Shown here one piece after another: positions 16,308-25,177 of a stretch of DNA of 44,139 nucleotides. This DNA is from Planctomycetota bacterium (GTDB lineage: Bacteria; Planctomycetota; Phycisphaerae; UBA1845). How positions within the stretch are numbered: the first letter of the stretch is position 1; each line of letters begins with the position of its first letter. Location of the stretch: the NCBI GenBank assembly GCA_016860685.1, contig BOJX01000013.1, positions 1 through 44,139 of the forward strand, in the 5' to 3' direction. A program made the translations under genes and the position numbers. Below the pieces are notes generated by a model, which was not told where the DNA came from, made no database searches, and saw only the letters and a program-made list of their open reading frames with translations.

Positions 16308-17903
16308 GTGCTGCTGACGCTTACGACAACACGAGCACCCGCCACTGACCTCGGCTGGTTGCTGCACAAACACCCGGCCAAGGCGCAGACTTTCGAGCTG
16401 GCATTCGGGCGTGCGCACGTGTTCTACCCGGAGGCGATCGAGCAGCGCTGCACCGCGGCGCTGTTGCTCGACGTTGATCCGATCGGGCTAGTGCGCCGTC
16501 GCGGCGGCCCGGCTGGTGAGGGCTTCTCGCTTCAGCAGTACGTGAACGACCGGCCGTACGTCGCAAGCAGCTTCATGAGTGTGGCCATCGCGCAGGTGTA
16601 CGGCTCGGCGCTCGGCGGGCGTTGCACCGATCGGCCGGAACTCGTGAGTGAGACCCTCCCGCTGGAAGCGCGCCTTGCCGTGCTGCCATGTCGCGGAGGC
16701 GACGTATTCCTGCGTCGCCTGTTCGAGCCGTTGGGTTACGAAGTTTCGGCTGAACGCCACGCGCTCGATGCGAAGTTCACCGACTGGGGCGACAGCAGCT
16801 ATTTCACTGTGAGGCTGCGCGGAAAGATCCGGCTCTGCGAACTGCTGACACACCTGTACGTGCTAATCCCGGTGCTCGACAACGACAAGCACTACTGGGT
16901 CGGTGATGACGAAGTGGAGAAGCTGCTGCGCAAGGGCGAGGGCTGGCTCGCGGGTCATCCGGAGCGCGACGCGATCACACGTCGATACCTCAAGCATCAA
17001 TGGAGCCTGGCACGCGAGGCGCTCGCTCGCCTCACCGACGAGGATCAGCCGGACCCTGACGCGGAGCACGTGCAACACGGACTGGAAGAAGCGGCGCTTG
17101 AGGCGCAGGTCGCGATCGAGAATTCCGACGCCGCACCAGGCGCGGCAACGGTCTACGAAGTGATTCCGACCGGCGCCGCGACTGCCGTGCTCGCCGGCGC
17201 CGCGGCGACCGCAGCAGCCACTGACGCCGCCCAAGACGAGGAACCCTCAGATTCGGACGGTTCCGCGGAACGCTGGCCGACGCTCAATTCGCAGCGGCTC
17301 GCGACGGTCCTCGCCACCTTGCGGGGCTGCGAAGCCCAGTCGGTGGTTGACGTCGGCTGCGGCGAGGGCAAGCTCCTGCGCCTGCTGCTGGACGACAAGC
17401 GATTCGAGCGCATCGTTGGCATGGATGTCTCGCTGCGCTCGCTCAAGATCGCCGCGGAGCGCCTGCGGCTCGAACGCCTGCCGCCGATGAGGCGCCAGCG
17501 GATCGAGCTGATGCACGGCTCGCTGATGTACCGCGACTCGCGGCTGCGCATCGACGCGGCAACGTCGTTCGACGCCGCCACGTGCGTGGAGGTGATCGAA
17601 CACCTGGACGCGCCGCGGCTGGCGGCGTTCGAGCGCGTGCTGTTCGAGTTCGCCCGGCCGCGGACGGTGATCGTTACGACGCCGAATCGTGAATACAACG
17701 TGAAGTGGGAGTTGCTGCCGGCGGGGCAGTTCCGCCATCGCGATCATCGATTCGAATGGACGCGGGCGGAGTTCCAGGCGTGGGCCGCCGGCGTGGCCGA
17801 GCGGTTCGGGTATACGGTGCGGTTCTTGCCGATCGGGCCGGAAGACGCGGTCGTCGGCGCGCCGACGCAGATGGCCATGTTTTCGCAAGGACTGATCGGA
17901 TGA
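16308..17903 (+). CDS. hen1: 3'-terminal RNA ribose 2'-O-methyltransferase Hen1
   Basis: GTG 16308 is chosen as the start because the protein then begins MLLTLTTTRAPATDLGWLLH, as Hen1 proteins do, with GGAG seven bases upstream. An earlier in-frame GTG at 16266 is less likely. The 531-residue protein has the bacterial Hen1 N-terminal domain (about 1-240), which is known to activate the ligase domain of Pnkp. An acidic, alanine-rich linker follows, then a SAM-dependent methyltransferase. The SAM motif is VVDVGCGEGKLLRLLL. Metal ligands are in CVEVIEHLD and RHRDHRFEW, the Glu/His set that binds manganese. The enzyme methylates the 2'-OH at a break before sealing, blocking re-cleavage. Its stop overlaps the next start. 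Confidence 0.95.
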   Translation: MLLTLTTTRAPATDLGWLLHKHPAKAQTFELAFGRAHVFYPEAIEQRCTAALLLDVDPIGLVRRRGGPAGEGFSLQQYVNDRPYVASSFMSVAIAQVYGSALGGRCTDRPELVSETLPLEARLAVLPCRGGDVFLRRLFEPLGYEVSAERHALDAKFTDWGDSSYFTVRLRGKIRLCELLTHLYVLIPVLDNDKHYWVGDDEVEKLLRKGEGWLAGHPERDAITRRYLKHQWSLAREALARLTDEDQPDPDAEHVQHGLEEAALEAQVAIENSDAAPGAATVYEVIPTGAATAVLAGAAATAAATDAAQDEEPSDSDGSAERWPTLNSQRLATVLATLRGCEAQSVVDVGCGEGKLLRLLLDDKRFERIVGMDVSLRSLKIAAERLRLERLPPMRRQRIELMHGSLMYRDSRLRIDAATSFDAATCVEVIEHLDAPRLAAFERVLFEFARPRTVIVTTPNREYNVKWELLPAGQFRHRDHRFEWTRAEFQAWAAGVAERFGYTVRFLPIGPEDAVVGAPTQMAMFSQGLIG

Positions 17904-18808
17904 CTCACACGCGGTTCGATCTTGATCGCTGGATTGCGGAGTTTCCGCTTGTACGACTCCGGCAGGAAGCGCGAGAGTTCGTCACGAGGCGACGCGCCGA
18001 GGTGCCGCGCGAGTATCCCGACGAAGCCGCAGTAGAGCGGCATGTTCGCCTGATGATGCCTCACGGCGAGATTGTCACGAGCCCGGTTCACATGGCCGTC
18101 AACGAACAACTGCGACGCGAAGCGATTGGGGATACTGCGCGTGCCGATGCCGTGCCCACGGACGTTTTCATCATGGCGGTGGGTGAGCCCCCGCGTCGCG
18201 AGGCGACCAAGGTCGGCGGTCTGCCCTATTGGCCCGTGAACCGCAAATGGCCGGCCGCCCGAGATGGATCACCGGCGTGCTTCTTGGCGCAGATCAACTT
18301 CGCCGACTCCAGGGATCTCACTGGGGAGCTACCCGGTGAAATTCTCGCTGTGTTCGACTGCGGCGAGGCGTGGCGCGGTCTCGAAAGCGACGAACTGCAT
18401 TTTGAGTGGGTGACGCCGAGCGCTCATGCACTGATCGGTACCGTTCCGTGCGCAGAGAAATCGCCCAATGCGGTCTTCGGCGTGATACACCGCACATATG
18501 ACCTGCGGGAGGTTCCGTCTGCTCTCCAGGACTCCAGGAGCTATAGTATGAACCGGTTGGCTGTCATTCAGGCAACCAAGATTGGCGGATTGCCACCGTG
18601 GACGCAGCCGCCGGCCGAACTGCCGGGACGCTACATCGCAACACTTGGCTCCGTGCACCCGGCACATGAGATACGGTTTCCCTTCCTGAATGTTGAGGAA
18701 CCGCTGAGCGAGTATGGCGACGATCATTTGATGTGGGGCGACGTCGGCAATCTCTATCTGTTCCTACAGAACGACGGGGCAGTGCTGGGGACGATTGACT
18801 GCTATTGA
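17900..18808 (+). CDS. DUF1963-like protein within the RNA-repair operon
   Basis: The 302-residue protein starts at ATG 17900, overlapping the hen1 stop as ATGA, so translation is coupled. It resembles the DUF1963 / YwqG family: VGGLPYWPVNRKWPAA, then PACFLAQINFAD, and near the end MWGDVGNLYLFLQNDG. The motif TKIGGLPPWTQPP recurs in the second half, as in family members with two related lobes. No catalytic site is recognised. The family is poorly characterised, with a beta-rich fold and often toxin-immunity or unknown contexts. Its composition is slightly less GC-rich than hen1 and pnkp. Its position suggests a role in RNA repair or damage sensing, but that is inference. Confidence 0.75.
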   Translation: MTHTRFDLDRWIAEFPLVRLRQEAREFVTRRRAEVPREYPDEAAVERHVRLMMPHGEIVTSPVHMAVNEQLRREAIGDTARADAVPTDVFIMAVGEPPRREATKVGGLPYWPVNRKWPAARDGSPACFLAQINFADSRDLTGELPGEILAVFDCGEAWRGLESDELHFEWVTPSAHALIGTVPCAEKSPNAVFGVIHRTYDLREVPSALQDSRSYSMNRLAVIQATKIGGLPPWTQPPAELPGRYIATLGSVHPAHEIRFPFLNVEEPLSEYGDDHLMWGDVGNLYLFLQNDGAVLGTIDCY

Positions 18809-18842
18809 TGATGGTCGCTTCGCGTAGGTGCTAGCACACGAC

Positions 18843-21422
18843 ATGACTATTGGCATTCCCGAACTCTCTCTAGTCGTCCTCATCGGCCCGTCGGGCTCGG
18901 GCAAATCCACGTTTGCGCGCAGGCACTTCAAGCCGACCGAAGTTCTCAGCAGCGACTATTGCCGGGGGCTCGTCAGCGACGACGAGAACGACCTGGCGGC
19001 GACGGGCGATGCGTTCGACGTGCTGCACTACGTCGCCGGCAAGCGGCTCGCGGCGGGCAAGCTGACGGTCGTCGACGCCACCAGCGTCAAGCCGGAGGAC
19101 CGCAAGCCGCTGGTGCAGCTCGCGCGCGAGTACCACTGCCTGCCGGTCGCGATCGTGTTCGACATCGGCGCCCGCATCTGCGCCGATCGCAACGCGCTAC
19201 GGCAAGACCGCAACAACATGCGGAGCGAGGTGATTCGCAATCAGCAGGGCGCGATGCGGCGCGGGCTCCGCTTTCTGCGCAAAGAGGGCTTTCGCCACGT
19301 ATTCGTGTTCAACACGCCCGAGGAGGCGGATGCCGCGACCGTCGAGCGCACGCCGCTGTGGAACAACCGCAAGCACGAGCACGGACCGTTCGACATCATC
19401 GGCGACGTGCATGGCTGCTTTGACGAGCTCGTCGAGCTACTCGGAATCATGGGGTATCGCGTCGACGAAACGGACAGTGCAGGCGGTTTCGGATACCGCG
19501 TGACGCCGCCGGCGGGCCGGAAGGCGGTCTTTCTAGGCGACCTCGTTGATCGCGGGCCGCGAATCCCCCAGGTCCTGCGGCTGGTGATGAGCATGGTCGC
19601 CGACGGCGGGGCGCTGTGCGTGCCCGGCAACCACGACATGAAGCTCATGCGCAAACTGCGCGGCAAGGACGTGCAGATCACGCACGGCCTGGCCGAGAGC
19701 CTGGCGCAGCTCGATGCGGAATCCGCCGAGTTCCGCAAGCAAGTAGCCGAGTTCCTGGACGGCCTGGTCAGCCACTACGTCTTCGACGACGGCAGCCTGG
19801 TCGTCGCTCACGCGGGCATGAAGGCCGAAATGCAGGGGCGTGGGTCGGGTAAGGTGCGCGACTTCGCTCTTTACGGCGAGACGACGGGCGAGACCGACGA
19901 GTTCGGACTACCGATCCGCTACAACTGGGCCGCCGAGTACCGCGGCCGGGCGATGGTCGTATATGGCCATACCCCCGTCCCGGAGCCGGAGTGGCTCAAT
20001 CGCACGATCAACATCGACACCGGCTGCGTCTTCGGCGGTCGGCTTACTGCACTGCGTTATCCGGAGCGGGAGCTTGTGTCGGCTCCAGCGAAGCGCGTCT
20101 ACGCGGAGTCAAAGAAGCCGTTCGCGCCCGCGGGAGCATCGGATACTGCGGCAGCTCTCAGCGCCCAGCAGGCCTACGACGACGTGCTCGACATCGCCGA
20201 TATGCTCGGCAAGCGCATCGTCTCTACGCGTTTGCAGGGCAGCGTGATCATCAGCGAGGAGCAGGGCGCTGCGGCGCTGGAGGTCATGAGCCGCTTCGCC
20301 GCCAACCCGAAGTGGCTCATCTACCTGCCGCCCACGATGTCTCCATGCGAGACAGCCCAGGACGTAGACTTGCTCGAGCATCCGCGCGAGGCGTTCGCCC
20401 ATTACCGCAACCACGGCCAACCGCGCGTCGTATGCGAAGAGAAGCACATGGGCTCACGGGCCGTCGTCGTGCTGTGCCGGGACGAAGGTGTCGCTCGACA
20501 TCGCTTCGGCGTCGTGGATGACGGGCGGGGCATCGTCTACACGCGTACGGGCCGGCGATTCTTCGAGAACCGGAAGCAGGAGGCCGAATTGCTGGACCGC
20601 CTCTCGGCGGCGCTCGGCGCGTCCGGGTTCTGGGAGGAGCTGAAGACCGATTGGGCCACTCTCGACTGCGAGCTGATGCCGTGGTCGGCGAAAGCGAAGG
20701 CGCTGTTGCAGGACCAGTATGCCGCCGTGGGCGCCGCTGCGCGAAGTTCACTCGCCGAAGCCACTGCCGCAGTTCAACATGCCGCCGATAATGGACGTGA
20801 GGTGCGCACACTCCTCGACCAAGTCCAGCAGCGGGCTGCGCTGATTGAGCAGTATGTGCGCGCCTACCAGCAGTACTGCTGGAGCGTTGAATCGGTCGCG
20901 GACTTGAAGCTCGCGCCGTTCCACGTTCTCGCGACCGAAGGCCAAGTTCACGTCGATCGCGACCACGTCTGGCACATGGACATTCTGGCGAAAGCCTGTG
21001 CCGCTGATCCGGGGGTCTTGCTCGCAACGCCGTACATGATCGTCGACCTGACCGACGACGCCAGCCAGCGCGAGGGTATCGCGTGGTGGACGGAGCTTAC
21101 CGCCCGTGGCGGCGAGGGTATGGTCGTGAAACCGTATGATTTCATCGCTCGTGGCCGGCGCGGAATGGTGCAGCCGGCGATCAAGTGCCGTGGGCGGGAA
21201 TATCTGCGCATCATCTACGGCCCCGAGTACACGCTGCCCGCGCACATCGAGCGACTCCGTACGCGTAGCCTGAGCCGCAAGCGGGCTCTCGCGCTCCGCG
21301 AGTTCGCGCTGGGCATCGAGGCGCTCGAACGCTTCGTTCGCGGCGAGCCACTGCGGCGCACGCACGAATGCGTCTTCGGCGTGCTAGCCCTGGAGAGTGA
21401 GCCCGTCGACCCGCGATTGTGA
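18843..21422 (+). CDS. pnkp: Polynucleotide kinase-phosphatase with ligase-like domain (RNA repair)
   Basis: The start is set at ATG 18843 because homologs begin close to IPELSLVVLIGPSGSGKST; GTG 18828 is possible. The 859-residue protein has three enzyme domains. The N-terminal 5' kinase has P-loop GPSGSGKST (Lys21). The metallophosphatase carries FDIIGDVHGCFDEL, LGDLVDRGPR, GNHDMKL and VYGHTPV and removes 2',3'-cyclic phosphates. The C-terminal adenylyltransferase/ligase has KHMGSR (Lys534), GGEGMVVKP and IKCRGREYLRIIYG. Pnkp heals both ends of a broken RNA, but seals it only when partnered with Hen1, encoded upstream. Targets are thought to be tRNAs cut by ribotoxins. Confidence 0.95.
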   Translation: MTIGIPELSLVVLIGPSGSGKSTFARRHFKPTEVLSSDYCRGLVSDDENDLAATGDAFDVLHYVAGKRLAAGKLTVVDATSVKPEDRKPLVQLAREYHCLPVAIVFDIGARICADRNALRQDRNNMRSEVIRNQQGAMRRGLRFLRKEGFRHVFVFNTPEEADAATVERTPLWNNRKHEHGPFDIIGDVHGCFDELVELLGIMGYRVDETDSAGGFGYRVTPPAGRKAVFLGDLVDRGPRIPQVLRLVMSMVADGGALCVPGNHDMKLMRKLRGKDVQITHGLAESLAQLDAESAEFRKQVAEFLDGLVSHYVFDDGSLVVAHAGMKAEMQGRGSGKVRDFALYGETTGETDEFGLPIRYNWAAEYRGRAMVVYGHTPVPEPEWLNRTINIDTGCVFGGRLTALRYPERELVSAPAKRVYAESKKPFAPAGASDTAAALSAQQAYDDVLDIADMLGKRIVSTRLQGSVIISEEQGAAALEVMSRFAANPKWLIYLPPTMSPCETAQDVDLLEHPREAFAHYRNHGQPRVVCEEKHMGSRAVVVLCRDEGVARHRFGVVDDGRGIVYTRTGRRFFENRKQEAELLDRLSAALGASGFWEELKTDWATLDCELMPWSAKAKALLQDQYAAVGAAARSSLAEATAAVQHAADNGREVRTLLDQVQQRAALIEQYVRAYQQYCWSVESVADLKLAPFHVLATEGQVHVDRDHVWHMDILAKACAADPGVLLATPYMIVDLTDDASQREGIAWWTELTARGGEGMVVKPYDFIARGRRGMVQPAIKCRGREYLRIIYGPEYTLPAHIERLRTRSLSRKRALALREFALGIEALERFVRGEPLRRTHECVFGVLALESEPVDPRL

Positions 21423-21558
21423 TCGCGCGCATAAAGCAACCACTCTGTTAACGCCCCGCGTATGTAACAGGTAGCGGGCCGCGTCGGCCCGATCCGCCAG
21501 ACGACGCACCGGTCGCAAAGCGAAGGTCGTCGTGGGCATCGTCCTCACGGAGATGCTC

Positions 21559-21795
21559 ATGGCCGCACGCCGCGAGCGGTTAAATCCGACTGACCTGACC
21601 GACCTTCAACCCGAGCAACGGCTACACGAAGTAGCGGCGATTCTCGCGGCCGGCGTGATTCGCATGCGCGTGCGTCGCTGCGCCACATCTTCGCGCCACG
21701 GCACTGCCGCATGCAAGTCGCAGATTTCGCCGGAATCCGGCGAAACTCGCCTTGAGCTTTCCCGCCGAAGTAGCCCTGATGGCCAGTGTGGTTAA
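21559..21795 (+). CDS. Small protein preceding the DUF2924 / recombinase module
   Basis: ATG 21559 has GGAG six bases upstream and gives 78 residues beginning MAARRERLNPTDLTDLQPEQ. The segment RLHEVAAILAAGVIRMRVR is the recognisable part. I recall similar small proteins in front of DUF2924 and serine recombinase genes in planctomycetes, but know no function. The C-terminal half is basic and serine-rich. It ends 34 bases before the next start and is likely cotranscribed. Confidence 0.55.
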   Translation: MAARRERLNPTDLTDLQPEQRLHEVAAILAAGVIRMRVRRCATSSRHGTAACKSQISPESGETRLELSRRSSPDGQCG

Positions 21796-21829
21796 CGCCT
21801 TGAGAGAGCGGTACTTACGGAGGCAGCGC

Positions 21830-22471
21830 ATGGCGATGAACGTCGGGAAGGAGATCGCGGACCTAAAGCAGATGACCGTCCGCGAGCTGCGCGAGAAGTA
21901 CGAGGCGGTCTTCGGCGAGCCGACGCGCGCCGGGAACAGGGACTGGCTGTTCAAGCGGATCGCGTGGCGGATTCAGGCCTTGGCGGAGGGCGACCTGTCG
22001 GAGCGCGCCCGCCAGCGGGCCGAGTTCCTCGCCCGCGACGCCGATCTGCGGACCACGGCACCGCGCGCCCCAGTGGCTGCGCCCGGCGGCAACGGCGTGA
22101 GCGGCCCGGCGGCCTGGAATGGTGCGCGGGACGCCAAGCTCGCGCCCTCGCTCGCCGACGAGCGCGTCCCGCCGCCCGGGACGGTTCTGACGCGCGTTTA
22201 TCGCGGCCAGGCGTACCACGTCGTCGTCCGCGACGACGGGTTCGAGTACGACGGCCAGGTCTTCCGCTCGCTAAGCGCCATCGCCAAGATCATCACCGGC
22301 TCGCACTGGAACGGGCTGCTCTTCTTCAATATCGCCAAGCCGAAAACCGCGACAGCCGCGAACGGCGCCGGGCGGAAGAGCGGCGAGGTCACCGGCAACG
22401 GGAAGGCCCCGGTCGAGCGGGCCAGAACTGTCGCCAAGCCAAAGCGACGGCGGGAGACCGTAGATGCGTAG
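21830..22471 (+). CDS. DUF2924 domain protein
   Basis: The 213-residue protein starts at ATG 21830 behind a GGAGG site six bases upstream. It shows the DUF2924 pattern: VGKEIADLKQMTVRELREKY at the start, GNRDWLFKRIAWRIQALAEG next, then GTVLTRVYRGQAYHVVV and a beta-rich region ending LSAIAKIITGSHWNGLLFF. A basic, alanine-rich tail follows. DUF2924 proteins are almost always encoded beside large serine recombinases and may help target them or bind DNA; the role is not established. The gene overlaps the recombinase gene by eight bases. Confidence 0.85.
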   Translation: MAMNVGKEIADLKQMTVRELREKYEAVFGEPTRAGNRDWLFKRIAWRIQALAEGDLSERARQRAEFLARDADLRTTAPRAPVAAPGGNGVSGPAAWNGARDAKLAPSLADERVPPPGTVLTRVYRGQAYHVVVRDDGFEYDGQVFRSLSAIAKIITGSHWNGLLFFNIAKPKTATAANGAGRKSGEVTGNGKAPVERARTVAKPKRRRETVDA

Positions 22472-24029
22472 GAAACGCCGCGAGGCCGAGCCGCAGCCGA
22501 AGCAGATCCGCTGTGCGATCTACACGCGCAAGAGCACCGAGGAGGGGCTTCAGCAGGACTTCAACTCGCTCGACGCCCAGCGCGACAGCGCCGAGAAGTA
22601 CATCGCCAGCCAGGCCGGCGAGGGCTGGGTTTGCCTGCCCGACCAGTACGACGACGGCGGTTTCACCGGCGGGAACATGGACCGCCCCGCCCTTCAGCGA
22701 CTGCTGGCCGACGTCGACGCGGGCAAGATCGATTGCATCGTGGTCTACAAGGTGGACCGGCTCAGCCGCTCGATCCTGGACTTCGCCAAGATCATGGAGC
22801 GCTTCGACCAGCGCGGTGTCTCGTTCGTCTCGGTCACGCAGCATTTCAATACCACCAACTCGATGGGCCGGCTGACGCTGAACATCCTGCTCTCGTTCGC
22901 CCAGTTCGAGCGCGAGATCATTTCGGAACGCACGCGCGACAAGATCGCGGCCGCGCGCCGGCGTGGGAAGTGGATGGGCGGCAAGCCGCTGCTGGGCTAC
23001 GACCTGCTCGTCACGCCGGGCGGCGGGAAGCTGGTCGTGAACGACCACGAAGCTGCCCGCGTGCGGGCCATCTTCGAGCTGTATCTGGAGCACGAGCGAA
23101 TCGCGCCGGTTCTTCAGGAACTCGACCGCCGCGCCTGGCGAACGAAGCAGTGGACCACGCGTCGTACCGGCATGATGGTCGGCGGACGGCCGTTCGACAA
23201 AGTGACGCTGTTCCGGCTACTGACGAACCCGGCGTACCTGGGAAAGGTCCGGCACCGAGACGACCTGTTCGACGGCGAACACGACGCGATCGTCGATGAA
23301 GCCATCTGGCAGCGCGCTCGAGCGATGCTTCAGCGCAACGGCCGCACCGGCGGCGGGGTTGTGAAGAACAAGTACGGAGCGCTGCTGAAGGGGCTACTCC
23401 GCTGCGTGCCGTGCGACTGCGCGATGGTCCACTCGACGTCGTCGAAGGGGCCGAAGCGCTATCGCTACTACGTCTGCACCAAGGCGATGAAGCGCGGCTG
23501 GTACACGTGCCCGTCTAAGTCCGTGCCCGCCGGCGAACTGGAGCGGTTCGTGGTCGATCAGATTCGCAGCATCGGCCGCGACCCGGGCGTGCTCGCCGAG
23601 ACGGTTCGCCAGGTGCGGGTGCAGAGCCAGAAGGCGATCGCGGACCTCGAACGCGAGCGGGGCACGCTCGAACGCGACCTCGCGCGACAAAATAAGGCGC
23701 TCAAGCAGCACCTCACGACGCTCGGTTCCAACGGGTCGGACGTGGCGAGACAGCAGGACGAATTGCGCCGGCTTGAGACGCGGCTCACCGAAGTGCGTGA
23801 GCGACATGTCGTGTTGACCCGCGAGTTGGTAGACGAGCGCGAGGTCGTGCGGGCCCTGTCGCTATTCGACCCGGTGTGGGAGTCGCTGACGCCTCGTGAG
23901 CAGGCGCGGATCGTCCAACTGCTGGTCGAGCGCGTCGACTATGACGGCAAGACCGGCAGCGTGGCGGTGACGTTCCGGCCGACGGGCATCAAGGCGCTGG
24001 CCGAGAAGGCGGAGGAGGATGCGGCATGA
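22464..24029 (+). CDS. Large serine recombinase
   Basis: This 521-residue enzyme would integrate and excise the element through a serine-DNA intermediate. The catalytic Ser24 is in AIYTRKSTEEG. The resolvase domain continues with VVYKVDRLSRSILDFAKIME and the arginine-rich FAQFEREIISERTRDKI. The recombinase domain follows, then a zinc ribbon (CVPCDCAMVHSTSS with CTKA and CPSKS further on). A coiled coil runs at about residues 385-455. These are standard for phage-type large serine recombinases. It overlaps its neighbours on both sides, so the module is one operon. No attachment sites could be located. Confidence 0.93.
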   Translation: MRRKRREAEPQPKQIRCAIYTRKSTEEGLQQDFNSLDAQRDSAEKYIASQAGEGWVCLPDQYDDGGFTGGNMDRPALQRLLADVDAGKIDCIVVYKVDRLSRSILDFAKIMERFDQRGVSFVSVTQHFNTTNSMGRLTLNILLSFAQFEREIISERTRDKIAAARRRGKWMGGKPLLGYDLLVTPGGGKLVVNDHEAARVRAIFELYLEHERIAPVLQELDRRAWRTKQWTTRRTGMMVGGRPFDKVTLFRLLTNPAYLGKVRHRDDLFDGEHDAIVDEAIWQRARAMLQRNGRTGGGVVKNKYGALLKGLLRCVPCDCAMVHSTSSKGPKRYRYYVCTKAMKRGWYTCPSKSVPAGELERFVVDQIRSIGRDPGVLAETVRQVRVQSQKAIADLERERGTLERDLARQNKALKQHLTTLGSNGSDVARQQDELRRLETRLTEVRERHVVLTRELVDEREVVRALSLFDPVWESLTPREQARIVQLLVERVDYDGKTGSVAVTFRPTGIKALAEKAEEDAA

Positions 24030-24502
24030 GTGTGGTGGTTGCCGAAGGGCGCGAGGGGCGGATCACGACGCAGAGCACCATCCACTTCGCCCGGGCGCGC
24101 CGCGGGCGCAAGGAACTCCGTCGTGGCGAACCCCCGTCCGCCCCGCCGCCGCCGATGTTCGGCCGCGTACCGCGGATCGCCCGCTTGATGGCGCTGGCCC
24201 TGCGCTTCCAGCGGCTGATCGAATCTGGTGAGGTGCGCGATTACGCCGAACTGGCCCGGCTCGGCCACGTCACGCGTGCCCGGATGACGCAGATCATGAA
24301 CCTGCTCAACCTCGCTCCCGACGTCCAGGAGGACATCCTGTTCCTGCCGCCGCTCGCATTCGGCCGCGACCCGATCCGCGAACTGCAGCTCCGGCCGATC
24401 GCCGCGACGCCAGACTGGCGGAAGCAGCGACAGCTGTGGAAGCGCATGACATGCGACCGGGCGCCCAAGCCGGTCACCGTTCCCACTTCCGGCAGTACTT
24501 GA
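24026..24502 (+). CDS. Recombinase-associated helix-turn-helix-like protein
   Basis: The 158-residue protein begins at an ATGA overlap with the recombinase stop. The central part (ARLMALALRFQRLIESGEVR, then YAELARLGHVTRARMTQIMN) looks like a helix-turn-helix. It is followed by the well-conserved LFLPPLAFGRDPIRELQLRP. The protein recurs with this recombinase type and may act as a DNA-binding accessory or regulator. Its last 20 residues (from about 24440) differ from the partial paralog at 24898-25143. They overlap the 3' end of the leftward gene, which suggests its tail was replaced. Confidence 0.7.
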   Translation: MSVVVAEGREGRITTQSTIHFARARRGRKELRRGEPPSAPPPPMFGRVPRIARLMALALRFQRLIESGEVRDYAELARLGHVTRARMTQIMNLLNLAPDVQEDILFLPPLAFGRDPIRELQLRPIAATPDWRKQRQLWKRMTCDRAPKPVTVPTSGST

Positions 24503-24794
24503 GGTTGTACTCCAGGATCTGCTGGTAGTACGCACCTGGATCTTCCTGCTTCTCCCGCAGCAGCCTCTCCACGCATTGGCACGCGTTGACCATGATCTTC
24601 TTCATCTCGTGGTCGGTGATGCGGCTCAGTTCGGGATTCTCCAGCAGTTCCGACGGGTTGCCCGCGTGCAGGTCTTCGATGGGACCGTTGCGGAAGGCAT
24701 AGGCGACAATCGCGTTGGCCTCGTCGCGCAGACTGAACCCGCCGGGAAAGTACTGCTCGACCGCCTTGCGGAACGCCTCGTCGCCATCACTCAT
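24474..24794 (-). CDS. Hypothetical protein inserted between recombinase-module copies
   Basis: ATG 24794 is chosen because GAGGTGATCC sits just upstream; the frame is open to 24824. The 106-residue acidic protein begins MSDGDEAFRKAVEQYFPGGF and is probably all helical (HEMKKIMVNACQCVERLLRE near the C-terminus). No family is recognised. It runs against its neighbours, and its 3' end overlaps the preceding gene by 29 bases. It sits exactly between the intact and broken copies of the recombinase-associated gene, as expected for an inserted cargo gene. Confidence 0.6.
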   Translation of the reverse strand: MSDGDEAFRKAVEQYFPGGFSLRDEANAIVAYAFRNGPIEDLHAGNPSELLENPELSRITDHEMKKIMVNACQCVERLLREKQEDPGAYYQQILEYNLKYCRKWER

Positions 24795-24897
24795 CGGATC
24801 ACCTCGACCTTCGTCGCTCGTCACCGCGATCCCATCTTACGGTCGCGAAGCGGAGGACGCTCAAGATTGGCTCTACGGGCTCACTTACGCTCGCCCG

Positions 24898-25143
24898 CGA
24901 CCACACCGGCCTGCCCCGCCTCGGCCACGTTACCCGCGCCGCGTGACGCAGATCATGAACCTGCTGAGCCTGGTTCCCGACATCCAGGAAGACCTCCTGT
25001 TCCTGCCGCCGGTCAAGTTCGGCCGCGACCCGATCCGGGAGCTGCAGCTCCGACCGATCACGCACGTTCCGGACTGGCGGAAGCCGCGGCAACTGTGGCG
25101 CGAGGTTCGTGCCGCCGCCGCCAGGCCGGCACCCCAGAAGTAG
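24898..25143 (+). pseudogene. Truncated, frameshifted copy of the recombinase-associated gene
   Basis: The reading RLGHVTRA, then after a missing base VTQIMNLLSLVPDIQEDLLF and PPVKFGRDPIRELQLRPITH, matches the protein encoded at 24026-24502. Everything upstream of the putative helix-turn-helix is lost, and TGA interrupts the old frame at the slipped base (about 24943). The intact C-terminus ends QLWREVRAAAARPAPQK. It is the 3' remnant of a second recombinase module. Confidence 0.75.
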
Positions 25144-25161
25144 TTATCGGTCTGTTAGCTA

Positions 25162-25177
25162 CCACCCCTTGGGGTGG
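25162..25177. repeat. Short hairpin in the gap before the SAP-like gene
   Basis: CCACCCC-TT-GGGGTGG forms a 7-bp inverted repeat 20 bases after the broken recombinase-associated gene. There is no T-run, so it is not a typical terminator. The rest of 25144-25328 shows no gene. Confidence 0.35.
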
